The translations under genes and the position numbers were made by a program. Below the pieces are notes generated by a model that did no database searches, had not been told where the DNA came from, and saw only the letters and a program-made list of their open reading frames with translations. From NCBI GenBank assembly GCA_040218575.1, contig JAVJRE010000003.1, positions 248,001-312,000 on the forward strand: a stretch of DNA of 64,000 nucleotides, written 5' to 3'. Position 1 is the first letter of the stretch. Each line of letters begins with the position of its first letter. Source of the DNA: Alphaproteobacteria bacterium (GTDB taxonomy: Bacteria; Pseudomonadota; Alphaproteobacteria; JAVJRE01). Positions 1-9,164 of this stretch are shown one piece after another.

Positions 1-509
1 CTGGCGCCCGTGTGCGAGGCAATGCGGCCCAGGTTCTTGATCGCTATCTGGCTATGGCGCGAGACGCCGCCGCCGCTGGCGATACCATCGCAGCGGAAAA
101 CTATTCACAGCACGCCGAGCATTATTATCGCTTGCTGCATGCCGCTAATCAGGCCGACGACGAGCGCCGGCAGCGCCAGCAGGAGAACCAGGCGCCGACT
201 GGTGCCGGGTCCGATGTGGCGGACGCCGTGGAGGGCGGCAGTGATCGCCAGCCGCAAGCTGGCGGTGACGAGGATGGACAGACCGCGCCGGAAGATGACC
301 GCGGCGAGCGACGTCCGCCGCGCAATCGGCGGCCGCGTAATGACACGTCGGCCAATGGCGACGATCGCTCGGCGTCGGCGGCTGGCGACAATGCGGTGGA
401 CGAAGGGTCATCCGATACACCCCGTCGCGGCGGTCCCCGCCGTCGCCGCTCCACGAGCCGCGCTTCTGAGGCGCCGGCCGAGTCGACTGAAGGGTCCGAT
501 TCGGACTGA
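1..509 (+). CDS. DUF4167 domain protein, 5' end outside window
   Basis: The reading frame is open from the first bases of the window and ends with TGA at 507-509, so the start codon lies upstream. The visible N-terminal part reads VRGNAAQVLDRYLAMARDA followed by AENYSQHAEHYYRL, which is the hallmark of the alphaproteobacterial DUF4167 family. The rest is a low-complexity tail rich in Arg, Asp, Gly and Gln, as is usual for this family. Members are thought to be nucleic-acid-associated because of the basic, disordered tail, but no biochemical role is established. Only the family assignment is secure. Confidence 0.85.
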   Translation, partial: GARVRGNAAQVLDRYLAMARDAAAAGDTIAAENYSQHAEHYYRLLHAANQADDERRQRQQENQAPTGAGSDVADAVEGGSDRQPQAGGDEDGQTAPEDDRGERRPPRNRRPRNDTSANGDDRSASAAGDNAVDEGSSDTPRRGGPRRRRSTSRASEAPAESTEGSDSD

Positions 510-596
510 GCAGATCGGCGCCATGCGTGGCGGATCACGGGTACTGAGCATCGCACCAGCCCGCCGCTGCGGCTGCGGTTTGGCGGCTGCCACGGC

Positions 597-625
597 CTTG
601 TGGTGGCGCTTATCCTCCCCATATA
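597..625 (+). promoter_or_regulatory. Candidate heat-shock (sigma-32/RpoH) promoter of clpB
   Basis: CTTGTG at 597-602 is followed after 15 bases by CCCATATA at 618-625. This fits the alphaproteobacterial RpoH pattern (CTTG, then CCCAT-type -10). It lies about 70 bases upstream of the clpB start, and clpB is a classical RpoH target. Inferred from sequence only. Confidence 0.6.
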
Positions 626-696
626 GAACGCATGAACGGTTCAGCACCGGGCCTACGGGCGTGAGCTGAATCAATGCGACTGACAGGGACAGGACG

Positions 697-3285
697 ATGA
701 ATCTCGACACCTTCACCGAGCGTTCGCGGGGCTTTATCGAGGTAGCGCAGTCGCTGGCGGTCCGTCTGGGGCATCAGCAACTGACACCGGCGCACCTTCT
801 GAAAGTTCTGCTGGATGATCGGGAGGGCCTGGCGGCCAATCTGATCCGCTCCGCCGAGGGTGATCCGGTATTGGCGGCGGCCGGTGTCGACAGGCTGCTG
901 GCCAGGCTGCCAAAGGTGGAAGGGCCGGGCGCTGGCAATGTCTATCTGGCCGGCGACACCGCGCGCGTTCTTGAGCAGGCCGACAGCGCCGCAAAGAAGG
1001 CCGGCGACAGTTTTGTCACCGTCGAACGCATGCTGTTGGCGCTGGCCGGTGATGGCGAGACCGGCAAGGCGCTGAAGAGCGCCGGGGTAACACCGCAGGC
1101 CCTGAGCCAGGCGGTCGCCAATCTGCGTAAAGGGCGGACGGCCGACAGCCCGTCGGCGGAGACCCAGTACGAGGCCCTGAAGAAATACACCCGCGACCTG
1201 ACCCAGGTGGCGCGCGACGGCAAGCTCGATCCGGTCATTGGCCGTGATGAGGAAATCCGCCGGACGGTCCAGGTTCTGTCCCGCCGTACCAAGAACAATC
1301 CGGTGCTGATTGGAGAGCCCGGCGTTGGCAAGACCGCCATCGTCGAAGGGCTGGCCCTGCGCATCGTCAATGGCGATGTGCCCGAATCCCTGCGCGACAA
1401 GGCCCTTCTGTCACTGGATCTTGGGGCGCTGATTGCCGGCGCCAAGTTCCGTGGCGAGTTCGAGGAACGGTTGAAGGCCGTTTTGCAGGAAATCTCGGCA
1501 GCGGCTGGCGAGATCATCGTATTCATCGACGAGATGCACACAATCGTTGGCGCCGGTGCGGCGGAAGGGGCCATGGATGCGTCGAACATGCTCAAGCCGG
1601 CGCTGGCGCGCGGTGAGATGCACTGTATCGGCGCTACGACCCTCGATGAGTACCGCAAGCACGTGGAAAAGGACGCGGCCCTGGCCCGTCGCTTTCAACC
1701 GGTGTTTGTCAACGAACCATCGGTCGAGGATTCCGTGTCCATTTTACGCGGCCTGAAAGAGAAGTACGAACTGCATCACGGTGTGCGCATCACCGACGGC
1801 GCCATTGTCGCTGCCGCCACCATGTCCAACCGCTATATCACGGACCGCTTCCTGCCGGACAAGGCCATTGATCTGATGGATGAAGCGGCAAGCCGTATCC
1901 GCATGGAAGTGGATTCCAAACCCGAGGACATTGATGAGGTGGACCGCCGGGTCGTGCAGCTCAAGATCGAACGGGAAGCCCTGCGGCGGGAAACAGACGA
2001 CGCCTCAAAGGAGCGGCTGGAGCGGCTGGAGGTCGAACTGCAGGAAGCCGAGGCGCGCTCTGCCGAGTTGACGTCCGCCTGGCGGGCGGAAAAAGACAAG
2101 CTGGCTGGTGTTCAGAAGCTGAAGGAACAGCTTGATCAGGCGCGCAGCGACCTGGAGATTGCTCAGCGCGGCGGCGATCTGGCCCGTGCGGGAGAACTGG
2201 CCTACGGCGTTATCCCCGACCTTGAACGCAAGGTCGCCGCGTCCGATGCGGCGTCCGGCGGGACGATCCTGCGCGAGGAGGTGACGGAAGAAGATATCGC
2301 CTCTGTGGTGTCGCGGTGGACAGGGATACCTGTCACCCGTCTGGTGCAGGGCGAACGCGAAAAGCTGCTGCAGATGGAGGCCGCCCTCCATCGTCGCGTC
2401 ATCGGTCAGGACGAAGCCATTGTCGCGGTGTCCAATGCGGTTCGCCGTGCGCGTGCCGGACTGCAGGATCAGAATCGCCCCATCGGATCGTTCCTCTTTC
2501 TCGGTCCGACCGGTGTCGGCAAGACGGAGTTGTGCAAGGCGCTGGCGGAGTTCCTGTTTGACGATGAATCAGCCATGCAGCGCATCGATATGAGCGAGTA
2601 CATGGAAAAGCACGCGGTGGCGCGCCTGATTGGCGCCCCGCCGGGCTATGTGGGCTATGAGGAGGGCGGCGCACTGACCGAGGCCATCCGCCGTCGGCCG
2701 TATCAGGTTGTGCTGTTTGATGAAGTGGAGAAAGCACATCCCGACATATTCAATGTCCTGTTGCAGGTTCTCGATGACGGGCGGCTGACGGACGGCCAGG
2801 GACGCACCGTGGATTTCCGCAACGCGGTTATCATCCTGACCTCCAATCTGGGCAGCGAAATCCTCGCCGCGCAGGAAGAGGGGACGGAGGTATCCGCGGT
2901 GCGCGATCAGGTCATGGATGTTGTGCGTCGCGCCTTCCGGCCTGAGTTCCTTAACCGACTGGACGAAATCCTGCTGTTCCAGCGGCTCGAACGGGACCAG
3001 ATGAAGGGCATCGTTGCCGTGCAGTTGCTGCGGCTGCAGGCGATGGTGCGGGACCGTCAGATCCAGCTTGATATTGATGACGCCGCGCGCGCCTGGCTGG
3101 CGGATGCCGGTTACGATCCGGTCTATGGCGCCCGCCCGCTCAAGCGGGTGATTCAGAGGGCGATACAGAATCCGCTGGCGGAGTTGGTTCTGCAGGGCAA
3201 AATCAAGGACGGTGACCGGGTGCCCATAAGTGCGGGAGCCGACGGCCTGACCATCAATGGCGAGGCCTTACGCGCGGCGGCGTAG
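697..3285 (+). CDS. clpB: ATP-dependent disaggregase ClpB
   Basis: ClpB is the Hsp100 chaperone that extracts polypeptides from aggregates together with DnaK/DnaJ/GrpE in the cytosol. The 862-residue length is normal. The order is a double Clp N-domain (residues 1-145), AAA+ domain 1 with Walker [10 protein letters not shown] near residue 206, a coiled-coil middle domain rich in Glu/Arg (about 400-530), AAA+ domain 2 with Walker [10 protein letters not shown] near residue 603, and a C-terminal D2-small domain. Both Walker B boxes (IIVFIDEMH and [12 protein letters not shown]) are intact. The ATG follows an AGGAC-like ribosome site. It stands alone behind a likely RpoH promoter, so heat induction is expected. 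Confidence 0.97.
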   Translation: MNLDTFTERSRGFIEVAQSLAVRLGHQQLTPAHLLKVLLDDREGLAANLIRSAEGDPVLAAAGVDRLLARLPKVEGPGAGNVYLAGDTARVLEQADSAAKKAGDSFVTVERMLLALAGDGETGKALKSAGVTPQALSQAVANLRKGRTADSPSAETQYEALKKYTRDLTQVARDGKLDPVIGRDEEIRRTVQVLSRRTKNNPVLIGEPGVGKTAIVEGLALRIVNGDVPESLRDKALLSLDLGALIAGAKFRGEFEERLKAVLQEISAAAGEIIVFIDEMHTIVGAGAAEGAMDASNMLKPALARGEMHCIGATTLDEYRKHVEKDAALARRFQPVFVNEPSVEDSVSILRGLKEKYELHHGVRITDGAIVAAATMSNRYITDRFLPDKAIDLMDEAASRIRMEVDSKPEDIDEVDRRVVQLKIEREALRRETDDASKERLERLEVELQEAEARSAELTSAWRAEKDKLAGVQKLKEQLDQARSDLEIAQRGGDLARAGELAYGVIPDLERKVAASDAASGGTILREEVTEEDIASVVSRWTGIPVTRLVQGEREKLLQMEAALHRRVIGQDEAIVAVSNAVRRARAGLQDQNRPIGSFLFLGPTGVGKTELCKALAEFLFDDESAMQRIDMSEYMEKHAVARLIGAPPGYVGYEEGGALTEAIRRRPYQVVLFDEVEKAHPDIFNVLLQVLDDGRLTDGQGRTVDFRNAVIILTSNLGSEILAAQEEGTEVSAVRDQVMDVVRRAFRPEFLNRLDEILLFQRLERDQMKGIVAVQLLRLQAMVRDRQIQLDIDDAARAWLADAGYDPVYGARPLKRVIQRAIQNPLAELVLQGKIKDGDRVPISAGADGLTINGEALRAAA

Positions 3286-3334
3286 GGGCCGGGCCGGCTG
3301 GTGCAAGAAGGCCAAGCGGCCCCCAAGCGCCTGG

Positions 3335-4735
3335 TCAGGGTGTACGGTTGCGGGCCACGGTGGCGGCGCGTGGCAGGCCGGCAATTTCCTGGTCAATGTT
3401 TTGCCGCACACTGTGGAATGCCGCCAGCTCCGAACCGGTCAGAGTCTTGCCGGTCGGCAGCTTCAGGCCCAGAGGGTTCACCCGTATACCGTTGTGCATC
3501 ACCTCGTAGTGCAGGTGCGGTCCGGTGGACAGGCCGGAGGTTCCCACATAGCCGATGACTTGGCCCTGGCGAACGCGCTTTCCGGCGCTGACGGCGATAC
3601 GGCTGAGATGGGCGTAGGCGGTGTCGTAGCTGCCGTTATGGCGGATGCGGACATAGCGGCCATAGCCGCCATTTGTGCCAGCCATTTCGACGACCCCGTC
3701 ACCGGCGGCATAGACCGGCGTACCGGTTGGCGCCGCGAAATCAGCACCCTGGTGCATGCGCGTATAGCCAAGCACCGGATGGCGGCGCGGGCCGAAGGTC
3801 GAAGACAGGCGAGCGCCGTCAATTGGCGTTTTCATCAGCGCCTTGCGGACGCTTTCTCCGTTCTGATTGAAGTAGTCAACGGTGCCGTCGGCCGATTCGA
3901 AGCGATACAGGTATAGCGGTGTGCCGCTGAGCGTCAGGCGGGCATACAGGACGTCGCCATTGTGGACCACGTCGCCGGAGTCGCCGACGAAGCTCTCGTA
4001 GAAGACCTCGAAATCATCGCCCGTTCGCAGGTCCCGCTGGAAATCCACATCGAAGCTATAGATGCGGACCAGTTCGGCCATGACGTCCTGTGGTATTCCC
4101 GCTTTGCCGCCGGCGCCCAAAAGGCTCGATTCGATTAACGCCGTGCCATAGCCCGGTGCGCTCTCCAATTCGATCGCGACCTCGGCGGCGGCATATCCAC
4201 CGACGGCCGTGCGTTCGACGCGCGCTTCGCGGTCGTAGCTGAGCGGCAACACCATGGCCTGCAGAACCAGCGAAGACGGGTCGTCCGTATCTGTTTCGTC
4301 TCGGGCAAACCGCAGGTCCACCTGCTGGCCAACGCGCAGCCGTCGCGGATCATAGACGTCGCGCAGCGCCGCCACCGCGCTGTTTGCAGTCTGCCGGTCA
4401 ATATCCGATCGCAGCAGCAAATCCATTAACGTGTCGCCGCTGCTCACTTCGATCTGTCGGTTCAGGGGCGGGCTGGTCAGAGGCTGATTCGCCAGGGCGA
4501 TGGCCGGGTCGCTGTCACCGCCTGCGCCTGATGACCGGGTGGCCGCGCCAACCATCGTGGCGGCGCCGGCCATGGCCGCTGTCGGCTGTCCCGCCGCCGG
4601 CGCGGTTGCTGCAGGAGCACGGGCAATAGCCGCCTCAGGCAAGGGAGCCAGACCAGCAACACCCATGGTGGCCAGTGTGGCGGCGCCCAGTAAAACCACG
4701 CCGCCCAGCAACCCCCTGCGAAACCCTGTGTTCAT
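3335..4735 (-). CDS. M23 family murein endopeptidase (MepM-like) with LysM-like domain
   Basis: A predicted zinc metallopeptidase that cuts peptidoglycan cross-links in the periplasm. I start at the ATG at 4735, which has GGAGGAA nine bases upstream and begins with a signal or anchor segment (MNTGFRRGLLGGVVLLGAA). Upstream codons in the same frame look non-coding. After an Ala-rich linker there is a LysM-like stretch (SGDTLMDLLLRSDID). The C-terminal M23 domain has the zinc ligands in HQGADFAAPTG and in GPHLHYE. The gene is convergent with clpB, 49 bases apart. It is probably tied to cell growth or division. Confidence 0.92.
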   Translation of the reverse strand: MNTGFRRGLLGGVVLLGAATLATMGVAGLAPLPEAAIARAPAATAPAAGQPTAAMAGAATMVGAATRSSGAGGDSDPAIALANQPLTSPPLNRQIEVSSGDTLMDLLLRSDIDRQTANSAVAALRDVYDPRRLRVGQQVDLRFARDETDTDDPSSLVLQAMVLPLSYDREARVERTAVGGYAAAEVAIELESAPGYGTALIESSLLGAGGKAGIPQDVMAELVRIYSFDVDFQRDLRTGDDFEVFYESFVGDSGDVVHNGDVLYARLTLSGTPLYLYRFESADGTVDYFNQNGESVRKALMKTPIDGARLSSTFGPRRHPVLGYTRMHQGADFAAPTGTPVYAAGDGVVEMAGTNGGYGRYVRIRHNGSYDTAYAHLSRIAVSAGKRVRQGQVIGYVGTSGLSTGPHLHYEVMHNGIRVNPLGLKLPTGKTLTGSELAAFHSVRQNIDQEIAGLPRAATVARNRTP

Positions 4736-5136
4736 GCCGGCACTTCCTCCACGCCCCGCGCCCCTCCGGCGCCGAGGCACAATGCCGGAGCTATGGTTAA
4801 CGCGTCGTTGAAATTGCTTAGAGAAAGTGTGGCTGTCAAGAAATTGTCGACGCGATATCAATGATTTGTCCAAAATTGGCGTGGTTAAGGCCGGACCCTG
4901 GCCAGCGCCGGCCGCGGGCAGAGCGGTGGCCCGCCGGCCGTCCGGGGGGCCGGGCGGCCCGAGCCACCATCGCGGGATTTGGCACAACGCGGCCAATGGG
5001 GGTAGCGTTAGGGTGTGGTGGCCGGTTCGTTTTCGTTCAGGCACTGCCCCGCGACGCTGTTTCGCGGACGTGCCTCGACCCCGGAAAGCCGGTCAGCCCC
5101 TTTGGGAACGTTGCGCTGACATTACGGTTGCGGGAG
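4736..5136. other. 401-base divergent intergenic region
   Basis: This gap separates the divergent M23 peptidase and CDP-alcohol phosphatidyltransferase genes. The left 130 bases are AT-richer and carry promoter-like elements for the peptidase. The stretch from 4880 to 4990 is very GC-rich. I see no convincing gene or RNA: the open frame running into the phosphatidyltransferase has no family-like sequence before 5137. Confidence 0.5.
4797..4839 (-). promoter_or_regulatory. Candidate sigma-70 promoter with CtrA-like box for the M23 peptidase
   Basis: On the minus strand there is a perfect TTGACA (4839-4834) and, after 17 bases, CAATTT (4816-4811) as a weak -10. Next to it, plus-strand TTAA-CGCGTCG-TTGA (4797-4811) is one base away from the CtrA consensus TTAA-N7-TTAA. 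Cell-wall peptidases are common CtrA targets and cpdR is present in this window. The CtrA assignment is speculative. Confidence 0.35.
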
Positions 5137-5763
5137 ATGGCCAATCTAATCACGTTGATGCGGTTGCTGTTGCTCTTTGTGTTAGTGGCGATGGTCTATT
5201 GGGCATCGCCGGTACTGCAACTGATCAATGCGCCGCTGATTCTTCTGATTATCGCTCTCGACGGGCTCGACGGATTTGTCGCGCGCCGCCGCGGCGAAAC
5301 CTCACTCTTCGGGTCAATCTTCGATATCGCGGTTGACCGCGTGGTGGAGACCGTCATGTGGCTGGTTCTGGCCAATGTTGGCCTGGTGCCGGTGTGGGTA
5401 GCCATTGTGTTTCTGACACGGGGCGCCATCGTCGACACGATCCGTCATTCACGCAGCGACCGCGGCAAGAGCGCCTATGAAGACCTGCACCACGGCTGGC
5501 GGCGCTGGCTGGTTGCCAGCCGTTTCATGCGTGGCGCTTATGGCGGCCTGAAGGCCGGGACATTTGCATGGATTCTGTTCTTTCAGCCGTGGCCGGCCTT
5601 GTTCCCGCAGACATGGCTACTCGTCGGCCCGGTGGCTCTTGCCATATCCCATGGGCTGGTGCTGGCCAGTGTCGCCGTCTGTATAGCCCGGGCGATACCG
5701 GTCATTCTCGAGGTGGTGCCGCTCGGGGGCACCGACGACCGGCCTAGAATCGTCGGCGGTTAG
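5137..5763 (+). CDS. CDP-alcohol phosphatidyltransferase family membrane protein
   Basis: An integral membrane enzyme that transfers a phosphatidyl (CDP-linked) group onto an alcohol. The acceptor cannot be read from the sequence. The ATG at 5137 is chosen because of the GGGAG just upstream and the immediate hydrophobic helix (LITLMRLLLLFVLVAMVYW). The family motif D-x2-DG-x2-AR-x8-G-x3-D-x3-D is complete (DGLDGFVARRR, then FGSIFDIAVDR). The 208-residue length and about five or six predicted membrane segments fit the family. It overlaps the convergent M20 gene by 4 bases. Confidence 0.88.
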   Translation: MANLITLMRLLLLFVLVAMVYWASPVLQLINAPLILLIIALDGLDGFVARRRGETSLFGSIFDIAVDRVVETVMWLVLANVGLVPVWVAIVFLTRGAIVDTIRHSRSDRGKSAYEDLHHGWRRWLVASRFMRGAYGGLKAGTFAWILFFQPWPALFPQTWLLVGPVALAISHGLVLASVAVCIARAIPVILEVVPLGGTDDRPRIVGG

Positions 5764-7028
5764 GCCATCGCCGCCAGCCCGTTGTCCAGGGCATGGGCCA
5801 TGACCCGCACACCGGCGGCGAAATCCTCAATTGCCATGGCCTCGTCAGGGTTGTGGCTGCCGTGGGCATTGCGGACAAAGACCATGGCCGACGGGATGCC
5901 GGCCTGGGCAAATACCGCCGCGTCGTGTCCGGCGCCGGATGACAAGCTCATCGTGGAAACGTCAAGGGCATCAGCCGCGGCCTGCAATCCATCACGAAGG
6001 GCTGAGTCCATGGGCGCCGGAAAGGAGTAGGAGCCGACCAGCCGGTCGAAGCGAACGCCCCGGGCATCGGCGATTTCCCTGGTCCATCCGGCAATGCGTC
6101 GCTCCATCTCTTTCATGGTGTCAAGGGACGGTGTGCGCACGTCAAGGCTGAAACGGCATTCGCCGGCCACCTTGCTGGGGCTGGCAGCGGCCGGGTCGGT
6201 GCCAAGGACGCCCATGGACAGGCGCACCTCATGGCCGGCCGCCAGCATCTCGTCCCAGCAGCCATAGAAACGGGCGCCAAGGTCAATGACCGCGTGAACC
6301 GCGTCGTGACGCAATTCGCGTGGTTGCACGCCGGAATGGCCGTAGAGGCCAAAACAGCATGGATCCGTATAGCGCAGGCAGCCATTGATGGCGGTGACGA
6401 TCCCGACCGGAATGGCCGCCGCTTCAAGAATGGGGCCCTGTTCTATGTGCAGTTCCACATAGCCGGCCACGGTGTCGCGGGTCAGATACGCCTTGCCGGC
6501 GCGAACGCCATCAGGGTCAAAGCCCGCCGCCGCCATGTGATCGGCCAGGGTGCGGCGGGTATCGCTGCGCCGGTCAGTATCCAGTGCCGCCGCCGGGAAC
6601 AGGCCGAGCGCCGTGCGACTGCCGATATAAGGCCCCTCGAACCAGGCGGATTCCTCGCCGCGCAGGCCGGCAACGATCAGGCTGCGCGGCGGCCGCCGGC
6701 CGGCCTGGATGAAGCCGGCGGCGATGACCAGACCGGCAATGACTCCGGCCGCGCCATCGTAATTGCCGCCGTCCGGGACCGAGTCCAGATGGCTGCCGAC
6801 AACCATGGCGGGCAGGTCCGGCGAATCGCCGGCCAGGGTCAGAAAGAGATTGCCGGCGCTGTCCACGGCCGAAGCCAGTCCCAATGACTCGCCTGTCTGG
6901 CGAATCAAGTCATGGGCATATTGCTCGCCTTCGCCATAGGTGGCGCGACAGATACCGCGACCAACCTTGGTATTGCGCTCCAGGTCATCGAACAGCCGTT
7001 CGGCCAGGGCGATATCGGGTTCCACCAT
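5760..7028 (-). CDS. M20-family amidase (N-carbamoyl-L-amino-acid hydrolase / allantoate amidohydrolase type)
   Basis: A predicted dinuclear metal hydrolase that removes carbamoyl or ureido groups from amino-acid-like substrates. The start at 7028 (MVEPDIALAERLF) is preceded by GGAAGG and begins where family similarity starts. Metal ligands can be placed: H80 in GSHLDSVPDGG, D91 in GNYDGAAG, E125/E126 in RGEESAWF, H193 in ELHIEQGP, and a late His in SSGAGHDAAVF. Length (422) is typical. It lies 31 bases after the NTF2-like gene on the same strand and probably shares its transcript. It matches the hydantoin-processing theme at 21.9-25 kb but is not adjacent. Substrate and stereochemistry are not determined. 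Confidence 0.88.
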   Translation of the reverse strand: MVEPDIALAERLFDDLERNTKVGRGICRATYGEGEQYAHDLIRQTGESLGLASAVDSAGNLFLTLAGDSPDLPAMVVGSHLDSVPDGGNYDGAAGVIAGLVIAAGFIQAGRRPPRSLIVAGLRGEESAWFEGPYIGSRTALGLFPAAALDTDRRSDTRRTLADHMAAAGFDPDGVRAGKAYLTRDTVAGYVELHIEQGPILEAAAIPVGIVTAINGCLRYTDPCCFGLYGHSGVQPRELRHDAVHAVIDLGARFYGCWDEMLAAGHEVRLSMGVLGTDPAAASPSKVAGECRFSLDVRTPSLDTMKEMERRIAGWTREIADARGVRFDRLVGSYSFPAPMDSALRDGLQAAADALDVSTMSLSSGAGHDAAVFAQAGIPSAMVFVRNAHGSHNPDEAMAIEDFAAGVRVMAHALDNGLAAMA

Positions 7029-7059
7029 TGGGCCTTCCAGTGTGTAAGTGGTGCGGCGG

Positions 7060-7491
7060 CTATGTGGCTGTCCTGTCGGGCAACCAGGTTTCCTGAACAT
7101 GCAGCCAGACGACGCCATGGCGGGCCTTGGGATCTGCTGCAAACAGGGCAGAAGACAGGCGGGCGGTAGTGCGGCCGGCGGCTTCCTGCCATTCCTCATA
7201 GGTCATCAAAATCAGCCCGTCGCCGACGATGCGACCATGGGCATTGTCAATCCAGATTCGCAAACCCACGCCCTGTGCCGCGCCATGGGCGCCGCGCAGC
7301 CAGTGATGAAGAGCCTGGCGCGGACGCAGGGTGCCGTCGGGCGCGATATGGCTGAAGCCGGGACCGGATACCGCCTCAAACTCGGCAAAGCGGTCGGTGG
7401 TGTTGTCCGCCGCCCCGCTCAGCCAGTCCTGAAAAAAAAGATGCAGGGCATGGATTTCGCGGGTGCACTGTTCAATTTGCGCTTCGGTCAT
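7060..7491 (-). CDS. NTF2/SnoaL-like (DUF4440-type) protein
   Basis: A 143-residue single-domain protein that looks like the NTF2-like alpha+beta barrel family. It has an N-terminal helix pair (EIHALHLFFQDWLSG), then GFSHIAPDGTLRPRQAL, and strands ending in WLHVQETWLP. Such folds act as small isomerases, dehydratases or ligand-binding modules, and the substrate is unknown here. It precedes the M20 amidase by 31 bases, suggesting a two-gene operon. Family call moderately sure, function open. Confidence 0.7.
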   Translation of the reverse strand: MTEAQIEQCTREIHALHLFFQDWLSGAADNTTDRFAEFEAVSGPGFSHIAPDGTLRPRQALHHWLRGAHGAAQGVGLRIWIDNAHGRIVGDGLILMTYEEWQEAAGRTTARLSSALFAADPKARHGVVWLHVQETWLPDRTAT

Positions 7492-7605
7492 GAGACGATT
7501 TCCCCAGAAACAGGGACGAGTCTAGTCGCCGGCCCGCAGCCTGCCAATCAGTCACCGCGGACAGCGTCGGTGCACACGCACCACTAACACGGATGAGGTG
7601 AGGGA

Positions 7606-7977
7606 ATGTCATTTCTCGATGTGGTCTTCTGGGAGCCCCGCGCGGGCGAGGAGAAAGAACACGACGCCATGATGGACCGCTGGTTTGCCTTCGTGCAGGA
7701 ACACCATGACGAGCTGTTCCCGGAGTGGCTCAGTGTGCGCTTCTACAAGGATGTTGACCGCGACAGCGGCAAGCACACCGGCCGCTTCGTCATTCTGTTC
7801 GAGTATGACAGCCACGAGGGATTCCTCGCCTACAAGAAGCGGCGCGACGGCTATCCGGGGCCGTACCAGCCCTATCTTGAGGTGGACCCGGTCCAGTTCT
7901 TCCAGCAAGACACCAAGTATCTGCAGTGGTGGACGCCGGAGAAGAAGGAAAAGTGGATGGACTGGACCGCTTCCTGA
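7606..7977 (+). CDS. Conserved hypothetical protein, first of a tandem paralogous pair
   Basis: 123 residues, rich in Trp, Tyr, Phe and charged residues, with no signal or membrane segment. Diagnostic stretches are FVQEHHDELFPEWLSVRFYK, GRFVILFEYDSHEGFLAYKK and LQWWTPEK. The next gene repeats the same plan, so this is an in-tandem duplication. The pattern of a short strand, a helix and a second strand would fit a dimeric alpha/beta-barrel (ABM/EthD-like) fold, but I do not recognise the family. An upstream GAGGTGAGGGA serves as ribosome site. No function assigned. Confidence 0.8.
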   Translation: MSFLDVVFWEPRAGEEKEHDAMMDRWFAFVQEHHDELFPEWLSVRFYKDVDRDSGKHTGRFVILFEYDSHEGFLAYKKRRDGYPGPYQPYLEVDPVQFFQQDTKYLQWWTPEKKEKWMDWTAS

Positions 7978-7983
7978 GCCGCA

Positions 7984-8373
7984 ATGTTTGTCGAAGCGGA
8001 GTGGTGGCGGCCGCTGGACAGCATGACGGCGGAGCACGACGCGGCGATCAGCCAATGGTTCGACTTTGTCAGCCGTCATCACAGGACACTGTTCGCTGAG
8101 TGGGCCGGCGTTGAGCACTACCGCCAGAGGGATCGGGATGGCCGGCCAACCGGGCGTTGGCTGATGCTTTTCGCCTACCACGACCATGCCGGATTTCTCG
8201 CCTACAAGGCCCGTCGCAAGGACTGGAGCGGTCCCTACGCCGCCTATAAGGCGATTGATCCCTATCGGACCTTCGACCAGACCAGCGTCACTACCCGGTG
8301 GTGGAAGCCGGTACGCGAGATGCACTGGCCGCGCCGGTCAGAAGCGAAGGATCAGCCGTCCGCCACCCGGTAG
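7984..8373 (+). CDS. Conserved hypothetical protein, second of a tandem paralogous pair
   Basis: 129 residues, starting six bases after the stop of its paralogue. It shares the same landmarks: FVSRHHRTLFAEWAGVEHYR, GRWLMLFAYHDHAGFLAYKA, and a closing TRWWKP. Divergence between the copies is substantial (about a third identical by eye), so the duplication is old and both copies look intact. The last 22 bases overlap the 3' end of the convergent acetyltransferase gene. Probably co-transcribed with the first copy, perhaps as subunits of one complex. Function unknown. Confidence 0.78.
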   Translation: MFVEAEWWRPLDSMTAEHDAAISQWFDFVSRHHRTLFAEWAGVEHYRQRDRDGRPTGRWLMLFAYHDHAGFLAYKARRKDWSGPYAAYKAIDPYRTFDQTSVTTRWWKPVREMHWPRRSEAKDQPSATR

Positions 8374-9164
8374 TGATAGCCATAGGCCGGTGCAAATCCT
8401 GCGGTGGTGTAGAGGGCGATAGCGGGTTGGTTGGCCGCCTCCACCTGCAAATAGATTTGCCGCCCACCGAGTGCGGCGGCGGCCTCGGCGGCGGCGCGAA
8501 GGATGGCGCGTGCCGCACCGCGCCGGCGGAACCGCGGGGCGGTGCGCATACAGAAGACCCCGGCCCAGCCCCGCTCCGCCACCACCAGTCCGCTGGCGGC
8601 CGGTATGTTGTCACACGATGCCAGGATAAAGACCGTGGCCGGGCGGATGCGTTGCAGCAAGCGGGCGCCGTTGTCGCGACGACCAGGATGCTCATCTGCC
8701 GGCCAGCAGGTGTCGAGCCAGGCGCGGCTCGCCCGACCGGCCGTGGTGATGCGCAGGGTGCGCCCACATGCCGGCAGAACACTGTCGAGGCCGGCCAGCG
8801 GACGGGTCAGGATATGGACCGGGTCGTCCAGCCGATAGCCGCGCACGGCCAGGCGGTCATCTAGACCGGCTGGCTGGCTGGCTGGTGAAATCTGCCAGGT
8901 CGGCGGCAGGCCGGCCGCCGTATAGTGCGCTTCGACGTCGGCGATGGCGCTGTCCGGAGCGAAGCCGGCCCAACCGTGCCGGGCGAGAACGGAGTTGGCA
9001 CGATGAAACTCTCCGTCATTGCGCCTCAGAAGCCAGCCGCGCTGGCGCTCAATATACAGAGGCGGCCAGGCGCGGGCGGCCAGCCAGTCAAGCCGGCGGA
9101 CCAGTGGCAGGGCGATGCGGGGCGCTGCGCAGCCCAGGGCCAGTGGTTCAGCCGCCGCCGCCAT
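8352..9164 (-). CDS. GNAT family N-acetyltransferase
   Basis: A 270-residue acetyltransferase. The C-terminal half carries the GNAT acetyl-CoA signature (MRTAPRFRRRGAARAILRAA) and the usual last strand-helix (LQVEAANQPAIALYTTAGF). The N-terminal half is a degenerate GNAT-like region, so this is the two-domain form. The start ATG at 9164 lies inside the 3' end of the upstream monooxygenase gene (17-base overlap), showing translational coupling. The acceptor substrate is unknown. Confidence 0.85.
   Translation of the reverse strand: MAAAAEPLALGCAAPRIALPLVRRLDWLAARAWPPLYIERQRGWLLRRNDGEFHRANSVLARHGWAGFAPDSAIADVEAHYTAAGLPPTWQISPASQPAGLDDRLAVRGYRLDDPVHILTRPLAGLDSVLPACGRTLRITTAGRASRAWLDTCWPADEHPGRRDNGARLLQRIRPATVFILASCDNIPAASGLVVAERGWAGVFCMRTAPRFRRRGAARAILRAAAEAAAALGGRQIYLQVEAANQPAIALYTTAGFAPAYGYHYRVADG

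Noticed and set aside
10-669. 219-residue open frame at the left edge, plus strand
   Set aside because: Out of frame with the recognisable DUF4167 gene and of low-complexity Arg/Ala/Thr composition, typical of a shadow frame in GC-rich DNA.
3286-3334. Terminator between clpB and the M23 gene
   Set aside because: Only a GGGCCG/CGGCCC pair with a long loop and no T-run.
7984-8373. Second paralogue as a pseudogene because it overlaps the acetyltransferase gene
   Set aside because: Only 22 bases overlap at the 3' end and all shared landmarks are intact.
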